Positions 20,370-28,228 of a stretch of 64,000 bases of DNA are shown here, piece after piece. Below the pieces are notes generated by a model, which saw nothing but the letters and a program-made list of their open reading frames with translations, was not told the origin of the DNA and made no database searches. The translations under genes and the position numbers were made by a program. Source of the DNA: Pseudomonas sp. R4-35-07 (lineage in GTDB: Bacteria > Pseudomonadota > Gammaproteobacteria > Pseudomonadales > Pseudomonadaceae). The stretch lies in assembly GCF_003852235.1 (NCBI RefSeq), contig NZ_CP027732.1:620001-684000 (forward strand), given 5' to 3'. The stretch's first letter is position 1. Each line of letters opens with the position of its first letter.

Positions 20370-20456
20370 TGGTGCCCAGGAGAAGACTCGAACTTCCACG
20401 ACCTTGCGATCACCAGCACCTGAAGCTGGCGTGTCTACCAATTTCACCACCTGGGC
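20370..20456 (-). tRNA. tRNA-Leu (anticodon CAG), copy 2
   Basis: 87 nt including an encoded CCA end. The acceptor arms GCCCAGG and CCTGGGC pair, the anticodon stem CCAGC/GCTGG encloses the loop TTCAGGT with anticodon CAG, there is a long variable arm typical of leucine tRNA, and the T-arm GTTCGAGTC is present. It is identical in sequence to the copy at 20610-20696. Confidence 0.96.
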
Positions 20457-20491
20457 ATTATCAAGCAACGTTGCCGCTGTTGATGGGGCGA

Positions 20492-20520
20492 ACTATACGG
20501 CGGGCTTTTTGATCTGTAAA
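20492..20520 (-). promoter_or_regulatory. Promoter of tRNA-Leu copy 2
   Basis: On the minus strand TTTACA (20515-20520) and TATAGT (20492-20497) are separated by 17 bp. A GC-rich discriminator (CGCCCC) follows the -10, the pattern of stringently controlled stable-RNA promoters. Confidence 0.75.
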
Positions 20521-20577
20521 CCCCTGATTCGAAAAAATAAATCAGGTTTTACGTTAAGAATCAAAGGCCTGAAACGA

Positions 20578-20600
20578 AAAAACCCGCTTTCGCGGGTTTG
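20578..20600 (-). terminator. Terminator of the upstream tRNA-Leu copy
   Basis: Same hairpin and T-run as at 20336-20359, 10 bp after the 3' end of the tRNA at 20610. Confidence 0.85.
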
Positions 20601-20609
20601 ATCTGAATT

Positions 20610-20696
20610 TGGTGCCCAGGAGAAGACTCGAACTTCCACGACCTTGCGATCACCAGCACCTGAAGCTGGCGTGTCTACCAATTTCACCACCTGGGC
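20610..20696 (-). tRNA. tRNA-Leu (anticodon CAG), copy 1
   Basis: 87 nt, same sequence as the copy 240 bp away: acceptor GCCCAGG, anticodon loop TTCAGGT, long variable arm, encoded CCA. Each copy is flanked by its own promoter and terminator, so the two form separate transcription units made by tandem duplication. Confidence 0.96.
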
Positions 20697-20730
20697 AGCA
20701 TCAACAACGTTGCCGTCGTCGATGGCGCGC

Positions 20731-20759
20731 ACTATACGGAGCCCTTTTTCAGCTGTAAA
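20731..20759 (-). promoter_or_regulatory. Promoter of tRNA-Leu copy 1
   Basis: On the minus strand TTTACA (20754-20759) and TATAGT (20731-20736) with a 17-bp spacer, followed by a GCGCGCC-type discriminator. It matches the copy-2 promoter in both hexamers and in spacing, while the spacer sequence differs. Confidence 0.75.
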
Positions 20760-20921
20760 CCCCTGGTATGAAAAAAGCCTGGAAAATTCCCTCAGTGGTC
20801 GTGCAAGGTATGCGTTGGTGGGCTACAAAGGGCTTTTAAACACTTGTTGATGCCTGAAATTTCCCGTTTCAATACGCGTATGCCAAACTAACCCGCATAT
20901 AGACAAGGTGAAAACTCTCTA

Positions 20922-23555
20922 ATGGCCGATTGGCAGTCCCTCGATCCCGAGGCCGCTCGTGAAGCGGAAAAATATGAAAACCCTATTCCTAGCCGCGAAC
21001 TGATCCTGGCGCACCTCGCCGATCGTGGTTCGCCTGCTAGCCGTGAGCAGCTGGTTGAAGAATTCGGTCTGACCACCGAAGACCAGCTCGAAGCCCTGCG
21101 CCGCCGTTTGCGTGCGATGGAGCGCGACGCTCAGCTGATCTACACCCGCCGTGGCACCTATGCGCCGGTCGACAAGCTCGACCTGATCCTCGGCCGCATC
21201 GCCGGTCACCGGGACGGCTTCGGCTTCCTGATCCCGGATGACGGCAGCGACGACCTGTTCATGAGCCCCGCGCAAATGCGCCTGGTGTTCGACGGCGACC
21301 GTGCCCTGGCGCGTGTTTCCGGCCTGGACCGTCGTGGTCGTCGTGAAGGCGTGATCGTCGAAGTGGTGTCCCGTGCCCACGAGTCCATCGTCGGCCGTTA
21401 CTTCGAAGAAGGCGGTATCGGCTTCGTCGTGCCGGATAACCCGAAGGTCCAGCAGGAAGTGCTGATCACCCCGGGCCGCAATGGCGCCGCCAAGGTTGGC
21501 CAGTTCGTCGAGGTGAAAATCACCCACTGGCCAACTGCGCGCTTCCAGCCCCAGGGCGATATCGTTGAAGTGGTCGGTAACTACATGGCGCCGGGCATGG
21601 AAATCGACGTCGCGCTGCGCACCTACGATATTCCTCACGTCTGGCCCGACGCTGTGCTCAAGGAAGCCGCCAAGCTCAAGCCGGAAGTCGAAGACAAGGA
21701 CAAAGAGAAGCGCATCGACTTGCGCCATCTGCCGTTCGTCACCATCGACGGCGAAGACGCCCGCGACTTCGACGATGCGGTCTACTGCGAAGCCAAGCCT
21801 GGTAAACTGCGCCTGTTCTCCGGCGGCTGGAAGTTGTACGTCGCGATTGCCGACGTGTCCAGCTACGTGAAGATCGGTTCGGCCCTGGATAACGAAGCCC
21901 AGGTGCGCGGCAACTCCGTGTACTTCCCTGAGCGCGTGATCCCGATGCTGCCCGAGCAGCTGTCCAACGGCCTGTGCTCCCTGAACCCGAAAGTCGACCG
22001 TTTGGCCATGGTGTGCGAGATGACCATCTCGAAAACCGGCGAAATGACCGACTACCAGTTCTACGAAGCGGTGATCCATTCCCAGGCGCGCCTGACCTAC
22101 AACAAGGTCAGCACCATCCTGGAAACGCCGAAGACCAGTGAAGCCAAAGCCCTGCGTACCGAGTACGCCGACGTGGTGCCGCACCTCAAGCAGCTGTACT
22201 CGTTGTACAAAGTGTTGCTGGGTGCCCGTCATGTGCGTGGCGCGATCGATTTTGAAACCCAGGAAACTCGGATTGTCTTCGGTTCCGAGCGCAAGATCGC
22301 CGCGATCACCCCGACGACGCGTAACGACGCGCACAAGCTGATCGAGGAATGCATGCTGGCCGCCAACGTGGCCACCGCTGAATTCCTGAGAAAACACGAG
22401 ATTCCTGCCCTGTACCGGGTGCACGACGGCCCGCCGCCGGAGCGCCTGGAAAAACTGCGCGCCTTCCTCGGTGAGCTCGGCCTGTCCCTGCACAAAGGCA
22501 AGGACGGCCCGACGCCGAAGGACTACCAAGCTCTGTTGGCCAGCATCAAGGACCGTCCGGATTATCATGTGATCCAGACCGTCATGCTGCGCTCGTTGAG
22601 CCAGGCGGTGTACAGCGCCGACAACCAGGGCCACTTCGGCCTGAATTACGAAGCGTACACCCACTTCACTTCGCCGATCCGTCGTTACCCGGACCTGCTC
22701 ACGCACCGCGCGATCCGCAGCGTGATCCATTCCAAGCAGAACACCCCGCACGTCAAGCGCGCCGGCGCCATGACCATTCCGAAGGCACGGATCTATCCGT
22801 ACGACGAAGCGGCCCTGGAACAGTTGGGCGAGCAGTGCTCCATGAGCGAGCGCCGCGCCGATGAAGCCACCCGCGATGTGGTGAATTGGCTCAAGTGCGA
22901 ATTCATGAAGGATCGCGTGGGCGAGTCGTTCCCGGGTGTGATCACCGCCGTGACCGGTTTCGGCCTGTTCGTCGAGCTGACCGACATCTACGTCGAGGGT
23001 CTGGTGCACGTCACCGCCTTGCCGGGCGACTACTATCACTTCGACCCTGTGCATCACCGCTTGGCGGGCGAGCGCACCGGGCGCAGTTTCCGCCTGGGTG
23101 ACACGGTGGAAGTGCAGGTCATGCGCGTCGACCTCGACGAACGCAAGATCGACTTCGGTATGCCTGACAAGCCGGCTGAGCCTGCGGGTCGCAAAAAGCG
23201 TGGCGGCGAAACCACCGCGCCGGCCAGCAAAGGCAAAGGGGCTCCTGCGAAAGCGGTGGCCGCCGAGCCAGCGCCGGCCAAGGCTGGTCGTCGTTCTTCG
23301 GCCAAGGAAAAGGCCCCGGAAGCCTATCGCCCGAGCGACGCCGCGGCGAAAAATGCCGAGCTGCGCAAGAGTCGCGAGTTGAAGCAGCAGTTGCTCAACG
23401 AAGCCAAAAGCGGTGGTAAAGCGGCGTCTGGGGGAAAGTCCCAAGGGGCGGAAAAACCGTCGAGCAAGCCCAGTAAACATCGTAAAGGCCCGCCCAAAGC
23501 GGGTTCGGCCCCCGCGAAAAGCGGCGGGTCGCGCAAACCTAAGGCCAAGCCATGA
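20922..23555 (+). CDS. rnr: Ribonuclease R
   Basis: RNase R is a processive 3'-5' exoribonuclease able to degrade structured RNA, active in RNA quality control and in the cold. The 877-residue protein has an N-terminal winged-helix domain (about 20-85), cold-shock domains, the RNB catalytic domain with IDGEDARDFDDAVYC carrying the metal-binding aspartates and YTHFTSPIRRYPDLL further on, an S1 domain (FPGVITAVTGFGLFVELTD), and a lysine/alanine-rich basic tail of about 130 residues. Its stop overlaps the rlmB start by 4 nt, so the two are co-translated. Confidence 0.97.
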   Translation: MADWQSLDPEAAREAEKYENPIPSRELILAHLADRGSPASREQLVEEFGLTTEDQLEALRRRLRAMERDAQLIYTRRGTYAPVDKLDLILGRIAGHRDGFGFLIPDDGSDDLFMSPAQMRLVFDGDRALARVSGLDRRGRREGVIVEVVSRAHESIVGRYFEEGGIGFVVPDNPKVQQEVLITPGRNGAAKVGQFVEVKITHWPTARFQPQGDIVEVVGNYMAPGMEIDVALRTYDIPHVWPDAVLKEAAKLKPEVEDKDKEKRIDLRHLPFVTIDGEDARDFDDAVYCEAKPGKLRLFSGGWKLYVAIADVSSYVKIGSALDNEAQVRGNSVYFPERVIPMLPEQLSNGLCSLNPKVDRLAMVCEMTISKTGEMTDYQFYEAVIHSQARLTYNKVSTILETPKTSEAKALRTEYADVVPHLKQLYSLYKVLLGARHVRGAIDFETQETRIVFGSERKIAAITPTTRNDAHKLIEECMLAANVATAEFLRKHEIPALYRVHDGPPPERLEKLRAFLGELGLSLHKGKDGPTPKDYQALLASIKDRPDYHVIQTVMLRSLSQAVYSADNQGHFGLNYEAYTHFTSPIRRYPDLLTHRAIRSVIHSKQNTPHVKRAGAMTIPKARIYPYDEAALEQLGEQCSMSERRADEATRDVVNWLKCEFMKDRVGESFPGVITAVTGFGLFVELTDIYVEGLVHVTALPGDYYHFDPVHHRLAGERTGRSFRLGDTVEVQVMRVDLDERKIDFGMPDKPAEPAGRKKRGGETTAPASKGKGAPAKAVAAEPAPAKAGRRSSAKEKAPEAYRPSDAAAKNAELRKSRELKQQLLNEAKSGGKAASGGKSQGAEKPSSKPSKHRKGPPKAGSAPAKSGGSRKPKAKP

Positions 23556-24313
23556 GTCTGGAAAAAATCTACGGCGTGCATGCCGTAGAAGCACTGCTGC
23601 GTCACCACCCCAAGCGCGTCAAGCAAGTGTGGTTGGCGGAAGGTCGCAGCGAGCCACGCGTGCAGGCGCTGGTCGAGCTGGCCAACCAGAACAAGGTTGC
23701 CATCGGCCAGGCTGAACGCCGTGAAATGGACGTATGGGTAGAAGGCGTTCACCAGGGCGTGGTTGCCGACGTCAGCCCGAGCCAGGTATGGGGCGAGGCC
23801 ATGCTCGACGAGCTGCTCGACCGTACCGAAGGCGCGCCGTTGCTGCTGGTGCTGGACGGCGTGACCGACCCGCACAACCTCGGCGCCTGCCTGCGTTCGG
23901 CGGATGCCGCCGGCGCGCTGGCGGTGATCGTGCCTAAAGACAAGTCGGCGACCCTCACGCCGGTCGTGCGTAAAGTCGCCTGCGGCGCGGCGGAAGTGAT
24001 TCCGCTGGTGGCCGTGACCAACCTGGCGCGCACCCTGGAAAAGCTCCAGCAACGTGGCTTGTGGATTGTCGGCACGGCGGGGGAGGCTGAAGTCAGCATC
24101 TATGACCAGGACCTCACCGGCCCGACCATCCTGATCATGGGCGCCGAAGGCAAGGGCATGCGTCGCTTGACCCGTGAGCATTGCGATTACCTGGTGCACT
24201 TGCCGATGGCCGGTAGCGTCAGCAGCCTGAACGTTTCGGTGGCAACGGGCGTGTGTCTGTTCGAAGCCCAGCGTCAGCGCGGTGCCAAGGCGAAGGCCAA
24301 GCCCAAGAAGTAA
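23552..24313 (+). CDS. rlmB: 23S rRNA (guanosine(2251)-2'-O)-methyltransferase RlmB
   Basis: RlmB is a SpoU-family (SPOUT) enzyme that methylates the 2'-O of G2251 in the 23S rRNA P-loop. The 253 residues contain an N-terminal substrate-binding domain and the three SpoU motifs: DPHNLGACLRSADAAG, MGAEGKGMRRLTR and LPMAGSVSSLNVSVATGVCL, the last forming the trefoil knot with AdoMet. The gene follows rnr with an ATGA overlap, the conserved gammaproteobacterial pair. A REP pair follows it. Confidence 0.96.
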   Translation: MSLEKIYGVHAVEALLRHHPKRVKQVWLAEGRSEPRVQALVELANQNKVAIGQAERREMDVWVEGVHQGVVADVSPSQVWGEAMLDELLDRTEGAPLLLVLDGVTDPHNLGACLRSADAAGALAVIVPKDKSATLTPVVRKVACGAAEVIPLVAVTNLARTLEKLQQRGLWIVGTAGEAEVSIYDQDLTGPTILIMGAEGKGMRRLTREHCDYLVHLPMAGSVSSLNVSVATGVCLFEAQRQRGAKAKAKPKK

Positions 24314-24336
24314 GCCAGGCCTGGCCTGGATCAAAA

Positions 24337-24425
24337 TGTGGGAGGGGGCTTGCCCCCGATAGCGGTAGATCAGTTACAGATTATGTGGCTGACCCACCGC
24401 ATCGGGGGCAAGCCCCCTCCCACAT
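24337..24425. repeat. REP inverted pair (long spacer)
   Basis: Two REPs point away from each other: TGTGGGAGGGGGCTTGCCCCCGATAGCGG, about 40 bp, then its inverse ending CCCCCTCCCACA. It sits between co-directional rlmB and rpsF. Confidence 0.9.
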
Positions 24426-24620
24426 TTGTTTGGGGTGCCGGCAAGGATTGTTCAAATAATCACCAATCACCTTGCGCCGCTCCTTCCCCTTCTCTACAAT
24501 TGCGCCCCTTGCCCACCTGGCAGGCACGCATGTGCCTCCCCTGCGGCAAGATCCATAAGTGTCATTCACTCCTTGTCTGACCGTTTTTGAGCGGCAGGCT
24601 ACAACCCGTAAGGAGCATTC
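24426..24620. other. Leader region of the rpsF operon
   Basis: About 195 bp between the REP pair and rpsF with no gene. It should carry the ribosomal-protein promoter and leader. A short region near 24580-24600 (GACCG, TTTTTGA, GCGGC) could form a small stem like the S6:S18 autoregulatory leader described for rpsF mRNAs, but I cannot confirm the structure by eye. Confidence 0.3.
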
Positions 24621-25043
24621 ATGCGTCATTACGAAATCATCTTTTTGGTCCACCCGGATCAAAGCGAGCAAGTCGGCGGCATGGTTGAGCGTTACACCAA
24701 GCTGATCGAAGAAGACGGCGGCAAAATCCACCGTCTGGAAGATTGGGGCCGTCGTCAACTGGCCTACGCAATCAACAATGTTCACAAGGCTCACTACGTG
24801 ATGCTGAACGTTGAGTGCACTGGCAAGGCCCTGGCCGAGCTGGAAGACAACTTCCGCTACAACGATGCAGTGATCCGTAACCTGGTCATCCGTCGCGAAG
24901 AAGCCGTTACCGGCCAATCCGAGATGCTCAAGGCTGAAGAAAACCGCAGTGAGCGCCGTGAGCGTCGCGACCGTCCTGAGCACGAAGGCGCTGATAGCGC
25001 TGATAGTGATGACAGCGACAACAGCGATAACGCTGACGAGTAA
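24621..25043 (+). CDS. rpsF: 30S ribosomal protein S6
   Basis: S6 binds S18 and the central domain of 16S rRNA in the small-subunit platform. The 140-residue product begins [18 protein letters not shown] and has the usual S6 fold to about residue 100. It then ends in a long acidic Ser/Asp/Asn tail; in several bacteria this tail is glutamylated by RimK. The ribosome site AAGGAG precedes the ATG. First gene of the rpsF-rpsR-DUF2232-rplI operon. Confidence 0.98.
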   Translation: MRHYEIIFLVHPDQSEQVGGMVERYTKLIEEDGGKIHRLEDWGRRQLAYAINNVHKAHYVMLNVECTGKALAELEDNFRYNDAVIRNLVIRREEAVTGQSEMLKAEENRSERRERRDRPEHEGADSADSDDSDNSDNADE

Positions 25044-25071
25044 TCCACGGACCTTTTAAGGAGCCTATCAA

Positions 25072-25302
25072 ATGGCACGTTTCTTCCGTCGTCGTAAATT
25101 CTGCCGCTTCACCGCTGAAGACGTGAAAGAGATCGATTACAAAGATCTCAACACTCTGAAAGCCTACGTATCCGAGACCGGCAAAATCGTTCCAAGCCGT
25201 ATCACCGGTACCAAAGCACGTTATCAGCGTCAGCTGGCCACCGCTATCAAGCGCGCCCGCTTCCTGGCCCTGCTGGCCTACACCGACAGCCACGGCCGCT
25301 GA
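25072..25302 (+). CDS. rpsR: 30S ribosomal protein S18
   Basis: S18 pairs with S6 in the 30S platform. The 76-residue product opens [17 protein letters not shown] and carries the basic [20 protein letters not shown] segment of the family. It lies 28 bp after rpsF behind an AAGGAG site, and is followed by the membrane-protein gene. Confidence 0.98.
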
Positions 25303-25338
25303 GACCGGGCAGTCGACAAGTAGTAAGGGATTGAATGC

Positions 25339-26232
25339 ATGCGCGCCTTAGCTGAGTTCATCATGCGCGGTCGTATGCAGGCCACTCTGGTAGTGGCTGG
25401 CTGTGCGGCATTGCCGTTGCTTTATTGGTTGGGTGCTGCCGCAGGTTGCCTTGTGCTCCTGCGGCGCGGTTTGAAGGACGCTCTTGGCGTTCTTGCCCTG
25501 GGTTTGTTGCCGGCCTTGATCTGGTGGCTGCAAATGGGTGATCCACGGGTACTTCTGGTACTGCTGGGGTCATCGAGCCTTGCGTTGGTTTTACGCGCAA
25601 GTGAGTCCTGGGTCCGCACGCTGCTGGTCAGCGTAGCATTGGGGTTGGTGTACTCAGTGATGCTTGGCGCGGCTTTCCGCCCGCAAATCGAGGCGCTGGC
25701 GCAGGAAATCGTCAAGATCCTGCCGCTGGCCCTCGGGGATCTCTACCAGCAATTGTCGGTAGATGAGCGAGCGCGGTTTGCGTCACTGATTGCGCCGGTC
25801 TTGACCGGCCTGATTGCGGCTTTGTTGCAGGTTGTCAGCGTGCTGAGCCTGATTCTTGGGCGTTATTGGCAGGCGTTGTTGTACAACCCGGGTGGTTTTG
25901 GTCGCGAGTTTCGCAGTATCAGAATTCCTGCGGGGCCGGCGATGTTGCTGCTGGCGTGCATGGTTGTCGGACCGAACTTCGGTCCACAGATGGCCTTGCT
26001 GGCGCCGATTTGCAGTGTACCGCTGGTGTTTGCCGGGCTGGCCCTGATTCATGGGCTGGTTGCGCGCAAGCGCCTGGCCAGGTTCTGGCTGGTGGGGTTG
26101 TACGTCACGCTGTTGCTGTTCATGCAGCTGATCTATCCGTTACTCGTGGTTTTGGCCATTGTCGACGGCCTGATTGATTTTCGCGGACGTCTGGCGTCGA
26201 AAGATGCCGATAGCGCGAACGGTGAAGGTTAA
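25339..26232 (+). CDS. DUF2232/YybS-like membrane protein within the ribosomal operon
   Basis: A 297-residue polytopic membrane protein of unknown function; hydrophobic segments fill most of its length (about seven to eight helices, for example ATLVVAGCAALPLLYWLGAA and TLLLFMQLIYPLLVVLAI). It is consistently found between rpsR and rplI in pseudomonads and resembles the DUF2232 family. Its placement 18 bp before rplI means it is co-transcribed with three ribosomal proteins, so its expression should follow growth rate. No catalytic motif is seen. Confidence 0.75.
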   Translation: MRALAEFIMRGRMQATLVVAGCAALPLLYWLGAAAGCLVLLRRGLKDALGVLALGLLPALIWWLQMGDPRVLLVLLGSSSLALVLRASESWVRTLLVSVALGLVYSVMLGAAFRPQIEALAQEIVKILPLALGDLYQQLSVDERARFASLIAPVLTGLIAALLQVVSVLSLILGRYWQALLYNPGGFGREFRSIRIPAGPAMLLLACMVVGPNFGPQMALLAPICSVPLVFAGLALIHGLVARKRLARFWLVGLYVTLLLFMQLIYPLLVVLAIVDGLIDFRGRLASKDADSANGEG

Positions 26233-26250
26233 AAGTTAGAGGATTTTCAC

Positions 26251-26697
26251 ATGCAACTGATCCTTCTGGAAAAAGTCGCCAACCTGGGCAACCTGGGCGA
26301 CAAAGTGAACGTTAAGGCCGGCTACGGTCGTAACTACCTGCTGCCATACGGCAAAGCCACCGCTGCAACCGCTGCCAACCTGGCTGCGTTTGAAGAGCGT
26401 CGTGCCGAGCTTGAAAAAGCAGCAGCAGACAAAAAAGCTTCGGCCGAAACTCGCGCTGCCCAACTGGCTGAGCTGGAAGTGACTATCACTGCCACCGCCG
26501 GTGACGAAGGCAAGCTGTTCGGTTCGATCGGCACCCACGACATCGCTGATGCACTGACCGCCTCCGGCGTTGAAGTGCAGAAGAGCGAAGTTCGTCTGCC
26601 GAACGGCACCATCCGCAACGTAGGCGAATTCGACGTAGCCGTGCACCTGCACGCCGAAGTTGAAGCCACCGTACGCGTTGTCGTGGTAGCAGCTTAA
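26251..26697 (+). CDS. rplI: 50S ribosomal protein L9
   Basis: L9 binds 23S rRNA domain V near the L1 stalk and limits frameshifting. The 148-residue product has the N-terminal RNA-binding domain ([19 protein letters not shown] then [13 protein letters not shown]), a long connecting helix rich in Ala/Glu/Lys, and a C-terminal domain with [19 protein letters not shown]. Last gene of the operon; a clear terminator follows. Confidence 0.98.
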   Translation: MQLILLEKVANLGNLGDKVNVKAGYGRNYLLPYGKATAATAANLAAFEERRAELEKAAADKKASAETRAAQLAELEVTITATAGDEGKLFGSIGTHDIADALTASGVEVQKSEVRLPNGTIRNVGEFDVAVHLHAEVEATVRVVVVAA

Positions 26698-26744
26698 GCG
26701 GCACCTAACTGACTGGCACCTCGCGTGTCAGCCAGTTAACATCG

Positions 26745-26780
26745 GGCACGATCCTGTTTACAGGTCGTGCCTTTTGTTTT
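26745..26780 (+). terminator. Rho-independent terminator after rplI
   Basis: GGCACGA and TCGTGCC form an outer stem, extended by CCTG/CAGG around TTTA, followed by TTTTGTTTTT. It separates the ribosomal operon from dnaB, which starts 29 bp later, so dnaB translation begins almost directly after the hairpin. Confidence 0.85.
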
Positions 26781-26808
26781 TCTACACACCCTTAAATTCC
26801 AAGTGGCC

Positions 26809-28206
26809 ATGAACGAAATCTCCGCTCCTGAGCAATACGATCTGCAAACCGCTGCCCTGAAGGTGCCGCCGCATTCCATCGAGGCCGAACAGGCCGTGCT
26901 CGGTGGTTTGATGCTGGACAACAACGCCTGGGAACGCGTGCTGGATCAAGTCTCGGATGGGGATTTCTATCGTCATGACCACCGCCTGATCTTCCGTGCC
27001 ATCGCCAAGCTGGCCGACCAGAACTCACCAATCGACGTGGTGACACTGGCCGAGCAACTGGACAAGGAAGGCCAGACCTCCCAAGTCGGCGGCCTGGGTT
27101 ACCTCGGCGAACTGGCGAAAAACACGCCATCCGTCGCCAACATCAAGGCCTATGCGCAGATCGTCCGCGAGCGCGCCACCCTGCGTCAGTTGATCGGCAT
27201 CAGCACCGAAATCGCCGACAGCGCCTTCAACCCCGAAGGCCGCACCGCCGCCGAGATCCTCGACGAAGCCGAGCGCCAGATCTTCCAGATCGCCGAAGCC
27301 CGCCCGAAAACCGGCGGCCCGGTCAGCGTCAACGACCTGCTGACCAAGGCCATCGACCGCATCGATACCTTGTTCAACACCGATGCGGCGATTACCGGTA
27401 TTTCCACCGGCTACACCGACCTCGACGAAAAGACCAGCGGCCTGCAGCCGTCCGACCTGATCATCGTCGCCGGCCGTCCTTCGATGGGCAAGACCACCTT
27501 CGCAATGAACCTTGTGGAAAACGCCGTACTGCGCAGTGACAAGGCGGTGCTGGTGTACTCCCTCGAAATGCCAGGCGAATCGCTGATCATGCGTATGCTT
27601 TCGTCACTCGGCCGTATCGACCAGACCAAAGTGCGTTCTGGCCAGCTCGAGGATGACGACTGGCCGCGCCTGACCTCGGCGGTCAACCTGCTCAACGACC
27701 GTAAGCTGTTCATCGATGACACCGCCGGTATCAGCCCGTCCGAAATGCGCGCGCGTACCCGTCGTCTGGTGCGTGAACACGGCGACATTGCGTTGATCAT
27801 GATCGACTACCTGCAGTTGATGCAGATTCCGGGTTCCAGCGGCGACAACCGCACCAACGAGATTTCCGAAATCTCCCGATCCCTCAAGGCCCTGGCCAAG
27901 GAATTCAACTGCCCGGTGGTGGCGCTGTCCCAGCTCAACCGTTCCCTGGAACAACGTCCCAACAAGCGTCCAGTGAACTCCGACTTGCGTGAATCCGGCG
28001 CGATCGAGCAGGATGCCGACGTGATCATGTTCGTGTACCGCGACGAGGTGTATCACCCCGAGACCGAGCACAAGGGCATTGCCGAAATCATCATCGGCAA
28101 GCAGCGGAACGGGCCGATCGGCTTTATCCGCCTGGCGTTCATCGGTAAGTACACACGCTTTGAGAACCTCGCGCCGGGCAGCTACAACTTCGATGACGAT
28201 GAGTAA
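26809..28206 (+). CDS. dnaB: Replicative DNA helicase DnaB
   Basis: DnaB is the hexameric 5'-3' helicase that unwinds DNA at the replication fork and interacts with primase. The 465-residue protein has an N-terminal helical collar domain (from PPHSIEAEQAVLGGLM), a linker, and a RecA-like C-terminal domain with Walker A GRPSMGKT at residues 222-229, Walker B IALIMIDYLQLM, and the R-finger region LRESGAIEQDADVI. The ATG at 26809 (MNEISAPEQYD) is chosen over an in-frame codon at 26767, which lies inside the terminator hairpin. No intein is present. Confidence 0.96.
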   Translation: MNEISAPEQYDLQTAALKVPPHSIEAEQAVLGGLMLDNNAWERVLDQVSDGDFYRHDHRLIFRAIAKLADQNSPIDVVTLAEQLDKEGQTSQVGGLGYLGELAKNTPSVANIKAYAQIVRERATLRQLIGISTEIADSAFNPEGRTAAEILDEAERQIFQIAEARPKTGGPVSVNDLLTKAIDRIDTLFNTDAAITGISTGYTDLDEKTSGLQPSDLIIVAGRPSMGKTTFAMNLVENAVLRSDKAVLVYSLEMPGESLIMRMLSSLGRIDQTKVRSGQLEDDDWPRLTSAVNLLNDRKLFIDDTAGISPSEMRARTRRLVREHGDIALIMIDYLQLMQIPGSSGDNRTNEISEISRSLKALAKEFNCPVVALSQLNRSLEQRPNKRPVNSDLRESGAIEQDADVIMFVYRDEVYHPETEHKGIAEIIIGKQRNGPIGFIRLAFIGKYTRFENLAPGSYNFDDDE

Positions 28207-28212
28207 TCGGCT

Positions 28213-28228
28213 TCAGGCGTTTGCCTGA
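28213..28228. terminator. Small hairpin between dnaB and the convergent SET-domain gene
   Basis: TCAGGC, GTTT, GCCTGA form a 6-bp stem in the convergent junction, overlapping the last codons of the minus-strand gene. There is no T-run on either side, so termination is uncertain. Confidence 0.35.

Noticed and set aside
20370..20456. tRNA gene as an integration (att) site
   Set aside because: No integrase, no broken tRNA end and no foreign insert lie next to either tRNA copy; the 240-bp repeat is explained by tandem duplication.
20919..23594. 891-codon minus-strand open frame over rnr
   Set aside because: Shadow of RNase R; Arg/Gly/His/Val-rich with no recognisable motif.
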